A DNA stretch of 64,000 nt from Paragonimus skrjabini miyazakii. Lineage: Eukaryota > Platyhelminthes > Trematoda > Plagiorchiida > Troglotrematidae. Shown piece by piece: positions 35,991 to 46,013 of the stretch. The translations under genes and the position numbers were made by a program. The notes under the pieces were generated by a model that saw nothing but the letters and a program-made list of their open reading frames with translations, was not told where the DNA came from and did no database searches. Every line of letters starts with the position of its first letter. Position 1 is the first letter of the stretch. The stretch lies in contig JTDE01000973.1 in assembly GCA_014338405.1 (NCBI GenBank), positions 56,152-120,151 on the forward strand, written 5' to 3'.

Positions 35991-37359
35991 TTAACTTACG
36001 TGAAGAGGACAGTAACTTATACTATCAGTTTATTCTGTTGTGGACCATTTCGAGTAATGCCTATATTCCATTCGTCTAGTCTTTTTGTCACGCTTGTCAC
36101 TGCATGTATGCATGTTTTTTAATCAGTGACTCGTGAAATGAGTTTAGCACGTTGGTATGCTGCAATTTGCCTTCTCATTTTTATAATGAAGTGAACACAG
36201 ATAGTTTAAATCTCTAGTTTATTCAAGCTGGTTCTTGTGGAACCATAAATCTGTCTCAAAATTGCTAACCTTAGCTCTCATCAGAAGGCCATCTACACGG
36301 TCATTGTGAGAAAACTACACGTCCACATATGCCGATGGATACTGGTAATCCTCGTTTCTCTTTTGCTCAAGCGTTTGCTTTCTGTGAGTATCCATGATGT
36401 GCGTATACATTACATTTGTAAACGTGGCTACATCGACTACATCACATTGATCGCGTGCCTGAATTATAGTACGGATAGGCTGTCTGTGTTCTTTCAAAGC
36501 ACACTAAGCAATAAGTCTCGTGACGGTTCGAAAGTGTGTGTCCGTCCCAGGATGACAAGGTGCGTAGAAGATTGGAGGCATAGAGTTGCGCGCAGCTCAC
36601 AACCTAGAAGTGGAGGTACTCTTGATAAGTGTCCACGAAAGTCTATCCAAAGGTTGTAAAATCAGCATGTATTATCCGATACAAACAAGGGGATCCCGGT
36701 TATTTATTGGCTTATTTATTTGTTATGGGAGCCTCGCTGAAGAGAAACGGCACATAACGAATAGACAAAGACCACCTACCAATGGTAGTATTATTGTACC
36801 ATGTGAAGCTTAGTTTGAGAATAGTTTGAAACGACTGGAACTCGCAGACGCTAAGCGCTAATTCTCAACGTCAGAAAGGTTGATTGTTGGAAGCCACTTT
36901 TAGAAACGTTTGTATGCACTATATGTGACTTGTCAACAAAACAATTTTTGTTGCACCATAATCACAAACATGGATACAGGTCAACCACACAAAATAATAT
37001 GTAACTTTGTTACTTTGCATGCTCACATTTGTTGAAATGGAGACTCAGGAATAAATGATAGTACTCATGAGTAATCAGGGATTTGGTTAATTTCAACACG
37101 TGGTGTTCATCTTGAAAATAAATGTTGTCCAGATCAGGCACCTTTCATGGTCAATACAGTTGGCGCTGTGAAGAATATGGATATAATGTTTCCTGGCAGC
37201 AGTCGTACGAAAATGGATACCTTCTTGTATCTTTGAGAGATTTCTAGACCGTGGTTGTGTGGTGGGAGTCAAGATCGACCGTGGAAAGATGACCGCCCTG
37301 CAGATGCTGATGGAGGACTGGAAGACTGCATAGCTAGACGCTGAGCAAAAAAGCAGCGA
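35991..37359. other. No supported gene
   Basis: The frame 36306-36659 (+, 117 codons) is unrecognised. A GC-richer stretch begins near 37190 and leads into the Gag-like fragment. Confidence 0.4.
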
Positions 37360-37905
37360 AAGCGTAGGCGACCCATTGCGAGTGTGTAGCTGCGTTCGAC
37401 GACCCGGCTGATCACCAGGCGTACATGCTGCATTTCGAAGTGACCCATCTTTGACAATGAACGGATCTCCTCGTTTTCAGCGCCACTCAGCAATCATTAC
37501 TGGATAAAACACTATAAAAACTGGATGAAGAGTCACGCCAGCGGTTGTTGGTGCAGCAGCTTATCGAAGGTATCCCAATGGTTGTTCACGGCCAAATCCG
37601 CATTGCTCAGCTCATCTGACAGACGACTCTTCATGAATTTGTGAAACATACATGGGGCTATGTCTGTAGCCTCGGTGGATGCGAACAGTAACATGAACAG
37701 GAAGACACTGAGATAAATCTAGAGTTTGCGCTAGAACCAACAACAAAGAAGACCGATAAGTAAGGAAACCACCATAATTGCGGTAAGGCTGAACATTGGC
37801 CTGGGCAGTGCCCGAACTGACAGGTTAAGAGGTCCAAGGCTAAAAAGCTCCAGGATTTTAGTAATGAGAACTACTGATAAGGGGAACATATACACGTTCC
37901 TGCCC
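37360..37905 (+). pseudogene. Gag-like retroelement fragment with zinc knuckle
   Basis: One plus-strand frame, with stops, reads VAAFDDPADHQAYM (about 37392), LDEESRQRLLVQQLIEGIPM (about 37523), VVHGQIRIAQLI, and ends with NCGKAEHWPGQC (37776-37811), a CX2CX4HX4C knuckle whose first Cys is replaced. This resembles the Gag nucleocapsid of LTR retrotransposons. At least six stops are present (for example within HLxQx and after AQLI). GC content is higher than the flanks. It runs straight into a PLE endonuclease at about 37905. The minus frame 37269-37493 is its shadow. Confidence 0.5.
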
Positions 37906-38290
37906 GGTATTAGTGCCACGCCTTAAGGATAGTTTGCCCAAGTTCTCTTCGTCTTTCTGTATCTACTCTCTCACCTGTTGTTGTCAAGCAGGTTACGTTG
38001 GGGGGACCACAAGGCGGCTATCGGAAAGGATTCGGGAACACCAACCGAAATGGCTTCACAACGGTTCAAGGAAGTTTATTTCCAATGTGATTGGCTCCCA
38101 CTTACATGACACTGGTCATCAAATAAATCCGGATGAAGCGTTCCAAGTCATTTACAATTTTCGTCAATCCTGCTCCAGATCTGTCAGAATGCGAGTGTTA
38201 TCAATGGCCGAGGCTATTGCTATCAGACTCCACAACCCCTGTCTATGTGCCCAAAAACAATTCGTACAAACCGTCCACCTCCCTTAACCA
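37905..38290 (+). pseudogene. Penelope-like GIY-YIG endonuclease, intact domain without RT
   Basis: The frame 37913-38287 is open. It contains LKDSLPKFSSSF, CIYSLTCCCQAGYVGGTTRR (37960-38015) for the Y-TC-C-YIGRT-R block, LSERIREHQPKWL, GSHLHDTGHQINPD (about 38090-38135), FQVIYN, and a C-terminal AEAIAIRLHNPCLCAQKQF before the stop at 38285-38287. The catalytic-type Arg and the EH-PKWL region are kept. The domain is whole but has no RT of its own and is fused behind Gag-like DNA, so it is a 5'-truncated PLE rather than a host gene. Confidence 0.82.
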
Positions 38291-39499
38291 ATTATTCCAC
38301 ATCCACTTGAAACCCGCGTTAGCGTGAACCACTTGAAACTAATGAACGCATGTCTCATGACAGGCATAGGTAACACTCCAACACATTCACCAACACTCCC
38401 ACCCCACCCCAATAGACAGTGATTCGTAGCACTCCTGTGGTTTTGCGATGACTTATTTGATTCGTTATAATTTTCATATATAACTCGCACTTACCCTATG
38501 TAACTGTAATAGCCTAATGAGAATTACCGAAAACGGATGTTTGCACAATTGACTTGTCATGAATTCTATGGGAATCTGGAGAAGACACTAGGAATCGCCG
38601 AATAAACGCTATAAAAATTATTTTATACTCTTAGGGATATTTTGTTGCAGACTGATCACGCAATCTCAGTGACAAACTGACCTTTTACTTCCGGTAGTTT
38701 CATCTCAGACTCTGGAAGCAGACTGTAAAATCTGAAGATGGTTTTAAAAGTCAAACTTGTTAATGCAAGCCTGTCAACCTCCATACCGTTTCTGCAACGT
38801 GAGTATTGGTAGACAAGTTCTTTTCAGTGAATTGCATTATTTTTTCAGACAAACTGTCCAATATGGTCTGCCAACCGACAAGAAAATCCGAAAGCGTTAG
38901 TAAAATACTCTCTGTTGAGTGTACGAATCTGCAGATGTGTGGGTATAGTTTGTTCATTTTACCTAGGTTGTTTACCAGAGTGACATTTCTTTTCGTTTCC
39001 GCTAAAGACATATCCGAGTCTTATTGCATCAGTTATATTTGCTCGGTAAGGAGTCATCTAAATAAGGTAGCAATTCTTTGACTGTCTATAAGATGAGGGG
39101 ATATTCCTTGGTTTCGTTTATGCTCAGACAACAAAAGACGCCGTCGTTTGGAATGATTCCGTTTTAGATTTCCTCGGGCATATATAAGGCACCAATTTCT
39201 CCTTTCGTGTTAAGGATTCCGGATTACTTGAAGAATCAAATGTAAAATCAGTTTCTGTTTAACATAATTCACGAACTACAGAGCCACTGATTGAAGGTGT
39301 AGCGTCAGGGTTTTCTTTTTTACTTGCAAGCATCTCACACTTAATATGCTGTTTTGTCCCATTCAGGAAGCCTTGATTAAGTCTGTGGTAACAGTTTCAA
39401 TAGTGGTTGAATTCAAATGTAACATCTTATAATTATCAAGTTTATTCAACCGTCAAATTAAATAACTACAAATGTTCTGCTACATTAAACTTGATCTCA
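38291..39499. other. No supported gene
   Basis: The overlapping frames 38760-39011 (-) and 38806-39081 (+) are unrecognised. Nothing else is seen. Confidence 0.45.
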
Positions 39500-39905
39500 A
39501 CACTTCATTAGTTGGACTTGAGGCGTTATGAATGTATTGCTTGCAATGAACATTATTTAGGATACAGTGAAAGCATTGTTGGCGTTATAAAAGAAATGAT
39601 CTGTAGTATACTTAATGGGGTGAAATTAACTTGGTTTATGATGAACTATACTTTGTTCTGTACTGTGTGTGAAAGTCGAACTACAAAATACCACCCATAT
39701 CACTTGTTTCGACGTTCAGGTAGTACCATACTTCAACGATGGATCAGTTCTGGCTGCACATGCCATTCAGCATTTCAGATTCATTGACTTTGTAGTAAGT
39801 ATTGCAATTTTTAATAAAATACTGATAATCTGTTATTCAGAAAGTCAAAGGTTAAGCGAAGTTGTCGCGGATAGCTTACGACCAATGATTCAACACATTA
39901 GTTGA
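39500..39905 (+). pseudogene. Possible Penelope-like endonuclease remnant
   Basis: RYECIACNEHYLGYSES (about 39523) resembles the Y-C-C-YIGRT block, VIKEM the R-EH turn, and in another frame LAAHAIQHFRFI (about 39745) resembles the HL-TGH block, with SEVVADSLRP (about 39855) at the place of FAEA-I-P. Order and spacing fit the family, but no single motif is exact. Confidence 0.35.
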
Positions 39906-40079
39906 TATGAGTTACGGTCTCTCATGTATAATTGTATATAACGAAGTTCTAATTACGGGGTAGGGGTTTATAATTAGAAAGATAGGGGTGACACGGGAAG
40001 GTGAACATACAAAAGAGACACGTCTATGCTATACACTCATTAGTTGTTATCAACGTTATCATGTTAATGCAAAGCAAAC

Positions 40080-41190
40080 AGAGGAGTCTTGCTATACATG
40101 GAGGAGGGCATCAAATTCACGGTGCTTGAACAAATTATAACATCCGAAGCATATCAGCTGTGTAAACAACTGTGCACGACTAAGTAAGATATACTCCGTT
40201 ACGGCTCTCCAGAAGGGGACAAGCGTTCGCCGATGTCGGATTTTGTGTGTACACATATATGTGACAGCTTCTACATGCGCCACCTAGTTCCTCACCCATG
40301 TTCAGATATGTTCCGAGAAGGGAAACTTTAATTACAGTTGACCTGGCAACTACGTGACGGTTGATAAGTAGTGTAGGATCTGGTGAGCAAAATTGACTAT
40401 AGTTTAGAGACTGGAATTAAAATCTGACCTGTATTATACGTCCGCAGTACATCGGTTTTCAATCACATCACCTTTTTCATCATACGGCAATTGCAGGAAG
40501 GCTTTTAACCGTAGCATCACAGTCATCACTTACTGGGACGAGTTCTCTTTGTAAAGTTTAAAGGTTGGTGTTTGTGAATTCCTCTTGTTCATGATAACCC
40601 GATTAATTGACTGTAGTGCACTCTAGAACGTGTCTTGATTGCAAAGAATAGTTATCGCCTATTCCAGGTGATGTTGCGATAAACAAAGTGTTGCACTGAA
40701 CTACCAATAATTCCATGACTGTGGACATCCAAAAAAGAACAATCATCATAATATTGTGGTTTAAAATTTAATGTAATGTTGGTATGTAGTCCAGTGTTAA
40801 TCGTCACGATGACCTCTGCGTGTTCACTATTGTCATTCTGCTGTACCACATCATTTACATACTGAAAAAGTGAACTGGTTTTGGAGATAGTGTATTGCGC
40901 TGGATTTTACAGATGACCCGTAAAGTTCTCAGCCAACTTGGGCCACAAAGGATTCACCATGGCTGCGCCATCAATTTGACAACAATCATTATGTTGAAAA
41001 TGGAATTTCATAGTCGAGATGTACAAAGTAACCAGTCTTTCGATTCCGAACATTGGAATGGTTTAAGGTATTTGTCTTATGTTGACGTAATCGCATATGG
41101 TTCGGATTAGTTCATGTAATGAAATGTCTGTGTATAACAAATTAGCGTTCGTACTATTCATGTGAGCTTTGTGAACAGTGACAACCTTAT
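40080..41190 (-). pseudogene. Penelope-like element, RT in one frame with stops, decayed endonuclease
   Basis: Minus strand, one frame from about 41170 to 40640: LLYTDISLHELIRTICDYV (about 41139; motif A region), QIDGAAMVNPLWPKLAENF (about 40975-40920; DGVAMGSPLGP block), YVNDVV (about 40867; YVDD with Asn), CSFLDVHSHGIIGSSV (about 40735; LPFLD block) and VYRNITWNR (about 40670; YRKPTWTG). After a break, AFLQLPYDEKGDVIENR (about 40505) is the linker LPFKGD block, and EN relics (TEYILL for AEHILKWL) lie in 40080-40283. Motif A lacks the usual S-V-D-V start. Apart from stops, the RT has few frameshifts. Confidence 0.75.
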
Positions 41191-41371
41191 AACAAAGAAC
41201 TAATTTTAATAGCTACTTGTGATACAACTTTCAACTAACATTATTATTTTGTTGAACGTTTGAAGACTGAAATTTATACAACCTGATTACTGCCAGCATA
41301 TAATTGCAAAAAACACATTCAAATACTTCGTTCGAATCCGGTCTATCGAGCAGTGAATCTGTGTACAAAAT

Positions 41372-41773
41372 GTGCTACTAAATGTGGTAAGTGTTCAGTT
41401 TGTAATACTATTGTTACTGGCTGAGATTTTAATAGCAGTCATAGCACACACTGAATACATTATCACAATGCTGATTCCTTACAGACTAATGTATCAGTTG
41501 GTGCTTAAAACTTTCTATGTACTCGTTGTGTATTATGACGTGCTCATCGAAGCGTATCGAAAGTGTTTTCATTTGTTCTACTCGGTATCCTACAAACTGC
41601 TGGTTATATTGTTTGCAGTTTTCCTTATAATCTGCTTAATAGAATTAATACCCACCCTTGGCAGCACCAAACAATCGTCCACTTATACTGATTTTATCCT
41701 TTGCGCCAGTACAAAAATCAATTTTGATCGCTTGAAGCAAATTTTATACATCATTGGAAATCAGCTCGATTAG
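41372..41773 (+). CDS. Hydrophobic open frame, possible membrane-protein exon
   Basis: A frame of 133 codons from a GTG at 41372 (open since 41357); the first ATG in frame is the one reading MLIPY near 41468. It has a long apolar stretch at the N end (FVILLLLAEILIAVIAH) and a second one (LLVILFAVFLIICLIELI), both long enough for membrane spans, with an aromatic and basic segment between. No family is recognised. A donor-like ggtaag and acceptor-like ttcag sit at 41386-41397. A T-rich frame can look apolar by chance, so support is weak. Confidence 0.25.
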   Translation: MLLNVVSVQFVILLLLAEILIAVIAHTEYIITMLIPYRLMYQLVLKTFYVLVVYYDVLIEAYRKCFHLFYSVSYKLLVILFAVFLIICLIELIPTLGSTKQSSTYTDFILCASTKINFDRLKQILYIIGNQLD

Positions 41774-42029
41774 TCAGAAAAGAGTCGCTTCCCAATACAT
41801 TAATTCATTTCAAGCGGAATCGGAGTTTTGGTTCACATCCGTTTCACTCAATTTGGGTTGTTCTCATTGAATATCGCCAGCTCACCTTTGTAACGTAATG
41901 AACTGGATGACCTTGAAATGACAATTGTCCACATGATGCCTATATCTGCTTATTGTTATACTCTAATTCACACTATGGTACACTGCCAACACATGGCGAT
42001 AAACATTTTTTCACACCACTTACAACAGG

Positions 42030-42277
42030 CCGCACACACATGGACAAAACAAGATGACCGCAAACCTCAGCGAATAAACAAGCGCTCGTTATGCGCTTCA
42101 AAATTAGAAGCAATAAAACTTATTTTGCCTGGTAATTTAGACACAGACAACGAACCAATGTTACTTTCGTCCCAATTCCTAAAACTACATTCCCTTAAAC
42201 CAGCTATACGGGATGCCCATGTGCTTGTCTCCGTAGGTTCACTGTCACAGCGCCCGGTGTCGTTTTTTGCGCGATAG
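42030..42277 (+). CDS. Possible terminal exon, unrecognised
   Basis: The frame 41918-42277 stays open. Within it a good 3' splice signal (ttttttcacacc...acaacag) ends at 42029, leaving about 82 codons to the TAG. The predicted segment is hydrophilic at first (TWTKQDDRKPQR), then has a Leu-rich part (LEAIKLILPGNLDTDNEPML). It could be the cytoplasmic end of the apolar frame at 41372-41773, but I could not find a matching donor. Confidence 0.25.
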
Positions 42278-42841
42278 AATGTAACGCAAATATGAATTGT
42301 TATTTAACATGATATGGATACATCTTTGCTACATCATCGGAGGAAAAATGCGTAGACCGGTGTTTGTTATCCAGTTGCTTTCAAACATGTGAGTGAGTGA
42401 CCAAGCTTGTCATCCAACTTCATATTTTTTATTAATGAGAGGGAGTGAAATAATGAATATTAATATAACCCACTTTAACCTTCTATTTGATATAATTTTA
42501 ATGATATTCCAAAGTTGATCGAAACTTTTGCTATTCAATGGACATATCGGATATATCAGGTCAGGCGATACAACCTGGTGAGTTGCCTCTCCCTAATTCA
42601 GAAAGGTCCTGGACAAGGGATTTAGAAAGTGAGGTAAATAAGAGCCATACTATTCCTTCCCACGAACTGTGCAGACAATATAAACACAACTCACACGAGA
42701 ATGTATCCGAAAATTTTGTCGTGATAACGCGCTTACGATCAATGTTAAGATGTGGCGTCGTGATCAACGTATTCCCATCGGAGTCACATGCTCTAAATTT
42801 CAAGTTTGAAAGAAGACTAAACTTGCTGTTCAACCACAATA
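42278..42841. other. No supported gene
   Basis: The frame 42538-42846 (+, 102 codons) and its antisense are unrecognised. Confidence 0.4.
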
Positions 42842-42940
42842 CGTGAGGAACTCGAATCTGGTTTCTTTTTTACCGAAGGCAGGCAAACCAGAGTTGCACT
42901 CGAATGCGAAAGTCGCAGTCGCATGTGAGTAGAGTAAGAA
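42842..42940 (+). mobile_element. Hammerhead SINE, 5'-truncated inside the ribozyme
   Basis: Starts at the 3' half of the hammerhead (gaggaactcgaatctgg) and continues through the tail (cgaatgcgaaagtcgcagtc, about 42899). Everything 5' of stem II is missing. Confidence 0.55.
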
Positions 42941-45217
42941 GCACAAGAAATTAAGTCAATTAGTTCTATTTCTGATTAGTACAAAATGGAAATAATAACA
43001 AACCGATGTGCATTATGGTGGTGTTATTCATTATTGGGCGGCTTCGACTGAATTTAAACTAACTACAGGATTTACATACGTCTGAGCAGTATACGTTCAG
43101 CAAAATTATCTATGAGACAATGTATGACGCCAGTAAGAACGAATCTCTTGGTGTATTATATTGCCAGATGACTGTTGGTGCTTTACCGACAAAATGTATT
43201 GTATGAAATAAGCAGTTATACAGTGAATAAATTAAAGTCTATGAAAACAAAACATAACATTCTCAAATTACTTCATGCGTTCATCAGTCACAATCTGTGT
43301 TACCATATTCAGAGTAAACTAGCATGCAATTTGTATGTACAAAATAGGTGAAATGCCGGCCAGTGAACGTAAGCGACCTACTTTACTATGAATTACAGAT
43401 TTGCTGGGAAAGTTTAATCTAACAAGTTTTCAGTTATTGCCCATTTAAATCTTCACACAGCTCCCTGAAAGCCGACGTTGAACACTCCGGGAAACATTGA
43501 TTTCAAGTTATGAAGCAATCTGTGTTTTTGCACATTTCCTGTAAGTAGCGTTGACCCTCCGCATTGAGAGATTGAGACGCACATACAGTCAAACATCTAG
43601 TAAATATTTCAGTTTATCAACATGCAAGTCTTCGTGGACGAATAATGCTGAGCAACAACGTCTCTGAATGGTCCTAAAGACATAAGGCAACTATTGGTGT
43701 ATACAGTTGAGTGGATGGATGGGATTCACAAGATGGTGACTTCCGGAGATAGCGAAGTGTTACTGATGTCGACAGATTGGATATCGATTATTCTATAGAT
43801 ATGTGACTTTCAGAATATGGTTTGTCTACGTACCACCACTCATAAACCTGGTTGTTCTGAAACCTGAAACTTCACATAGAATTCATTTATGAGTACGCAA
43901 AATTTCGATTATCACATTAAAAATGGTAGACTGCCTGTAGTAACGTGAGAATATAAGCTAGGTTTCTGAAGGCACACTGACACTCCGGTTATTCAATAAC
44001 ACAATACAAACAATACTGAACATGTGCAATATGTTTGCGGGTGACAGTGCTTCTGATGCAAAAGAACAGTGCTTTCAAAACGTCAAAAAGCGAACATTGC
44101 GTTCTAAACATACACCAAGATGTTTTTGCGGAAGCAGATTTTACCGATAATCAGTACGAAATGTTGAATGGCAACCTTGACCAGCAATCACAAGTAATTG
44201 CTGATTCATCATTCCTATGAATCTTCCAGCCAGTACATTTTGGCAAGATGCACAAAACTCCAGTTTCGTTTGTGTTAGAGGTATTCAGTGTTGCACAACT
44301 GACGCTGGAACTCCCGTCACAATTACATGGACTGAGTTCACGAGTCATTGTGTCATTATCCTCTCGTTAGCTACGATTGACTTATTATATGCAGACACCT
44401 AGACGAAGTATCGGATGAAGGATGTTCAGATTGTTTATCGCCTCTAGGTTAGAAACAGTAACTCATCTGTTAACTCAAGTCAACACTGGAGACCCGCGCC
44501 AGGTTGAAGTTGTGTAAATCACGTCATTTACATAAACAACCTTTTGTTAGTTCTCATCCTGACTTTTTGCTTGTATATGCTATGGAAATATATAATAAAA
44601 ACAAGAAGGGTATACACATTTCTATATTAGGTATCATATCCGAATTTACGTCTCCACGATGTCTGAAAACAAACACAAAACCGGTCGGATGCTCTTGGCG
44701 AGCCTTTATCACCAAGTGCCTAGTATAAACAATTTGATCTTGACATAAAAGAAGGTGAGTCAGGTCAGATATATGTTGTCTGAATATTGATTAACGACTG
44801 GTAACTAAAAAATGACAGATGTTTTTGGGCAGTGCGTGACAAATTTTATTACATCATAGTGACCTCATTTGCTGGGTTCATGGGACAATTTGACGCTAGT
44901 TCTTTAGTCCGTGATGAAAACCTACCCTTTAAGAAATACGCGTACAATACTTCGTGCCATACACAAAGGTCCCAATGTGAACTTGTGGCTACCCTTACTT
45001 ACTGATAACTGAACCCATGCTGAAGTTTCCCGCCCACCTCGGCTTTTATAGTGATTTTACTGAAAAATCTGCACCTAACATCTTCTGGAAAACATGGTTT
45101 ATTTGTAGATTGTAATACGTTGCTGACCTTTCTGAACATTAGAATATTTTCGTCAATGTTACGTTAGTATGAAAACACGAAAGGTTTTCGTACCGAGTTA
45201 AATATTTAAAATTAAGG
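42941..45217. other. No supported gene
   Basis: Frames at 44035-44220, 44217-44402 and 44504-44728 are short and unrecognised. Confidence 0.45.
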
Positions 45218-45540
45218 TGGGGGCACTCCCATAAACTTTCCAGTTGGCTTCTTTCGAACGGCAGAAGCACTAGACTTGAGTTTCGCTTTTAGTAGAGCTC
45301 GTCAGTAGTGCATATCCTTGCCACGGCCGGAACTAAAACCATGGCCACGCTGTTCAAGAGGCAACCGTGTTTACCACTCCTTCATTGATTTCACGTTAGG
45401 CACGACCGAATTATCATCGCGTGTGAGTGCTCAATCACATTCGCTTGTGAGTAATGATCAAGTTGCTCGATTGTTTCGAGAGGAGACACAGTTACTATCT
45501 GTTAACTCCAATCGACAACCCCGCGATTAGGACTTCCTTG
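45218..45540 (-). mobile_element. Hammerhead SINE, near full-length
   Basis: The best full copy. On the minus strand: head (ggagttaacagatagtaac, about 45517), the region with gatgataattcggtcgtgc (about 45410), a tRNA-like part with acacggttgcc and B-box-like ggttttagttcc (about 45340), caaggatatg, the hammerhead (45267-45311), then the tail start (aagccaactggaaag). About 320 bp. The short frame 45318-45530 (+) is only its shadow. Confidence 0.8.
45267..45311 (-). ncRNA. Hammerhead ribozyme, core intact
   Basis: Minus strand: stem I CACTA (45310-45306) with TAGTG (45272-45268); core CTGACGA (45305-45299); stem II GCTC (45298-45295) and AAGC (45288-45285), one mismatch; GAAA (45284-45281); stem III CTC/AAG (one pair lost); cleavage expected between 45273 and 45272. 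All invariant core bases are present. Confidence 0.78.
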
Positions 45541-45544
45541 ACAA

Positions 45545-45720
45545 GACGAAATCTCCGACCTCATCGAACCTGCTAGGATATCTATTACTGACGAGCTTTA
45601 ATGAGAGCGGAACTCGAGTCTAGTGCTTCTTGTCGGAAGAGGCAGACTACAATGTCTATGGGAATGCGACAGCTGCGATCACTTGTGGGTGATGTTCAAA
45701 CCCAATCCCTGACTAGTCAT
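45545..45720 (+). mobile_element. Hammerhead SINE, 5'-truncated
   Basis: From the end of the tRNA-like part (ctaggatat, 45574) through the hammerhead and the best-preserved tail: ggaatgcgacagctgcgatc (45660) and tgggtgatgttcaaaccc (about 45686). Opposite orientation to the copy before it. Confidence 0.75.
45581..45626 (+). ncRNA. Hammerhead ribozyme with one core change
   Basis: CTGACGA (45588-45594) is intact. Stem II is GCTT/GAGC with loop TAATGA, stem III CTC/GAG is perfect, and stem I TATTA/TAGTG pairs using wobbles. The GAAA core reads GGAA (45609-45612), which should abolish or strongly reduce cleavage. Confidence 0.7.
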
Positions 45721-45721
45721 C

Positions 45722-45810
45722 AGTAATCGTGTTTATCACTGCGCCATTGATCTCACATTAGGTACGACAGAATTATCCTAGGTGAACGCCCAGCTACTGT
45801 CGCCTATGAG
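45722..45810 (-). mobile_element. Hammerhead SINE fragment (middle part)
   Basis: Inverted copy of the segment between the A box and the upstream region (gcgccattgatctcac, 45739; tacgacagaattatcc, 45762). It forms an inverted repeat with 45890-45950 of the next piece. Confidence 0.65.
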
Positions 45811-45814
45811 TTAA

Positions 45815-46013
45815 AAGACAGTAAGTGTGTCTCCTCTCGTGGCGATCAGGAAACCTGATGATTAGTCACGAGCGAATGTGATTGAGCGTTCACACGCGAT
45901 GATAACTCGGTCGTGCCTAATGTTAGGTCAATGGCGCAGTAGTAAACACGGTTGCCCGGTGGACAGCGTGGCCATGGTTGTATTCCCGGCCGTGGCAAGG
46001 ATATGCACTACTC
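45815..46013 (+). mobile_element. Hammerhead SINE, 3'-truncated at the ribozyme
   Basis: Contains the head (agtaagtgtgtctcctctcg), then gatgataactcggtcgtgc (45898), the A box, the B box and caaggatatgcactact, and stops at 46012-46013 where CTGACGA should start. The tRNA-like part is the clearest in the window. Confidence 0.75.
45932..45986 (+). promoter_or_regulatory. Pol III A box and B box of the SINE
   Basis: A-box-like TGGCGCAGTAG (45932-45942) and B-box-like GGTTGTATTCC (45976-45986) are about 34 bases apart, close to tRNA spacing. They would allow internal pol III transcription, as in tRNA-derived SINEs. The B box has one change from GGTTCGANNCC at the fifth base and one at the sixth. 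Confidence 0.6.

Noticed and set aside
37269..37493. Minus-strand frame opposite the Gag-like fragment
   Set aside because: The plus strand carries the recognisable Gag-like motifs; this frame is its shadow.
43700..43790. MDGIHKMV as a DGVAMGSP-type RT motif
   Set aside because: No other RT motif at the correct spacing on either side.
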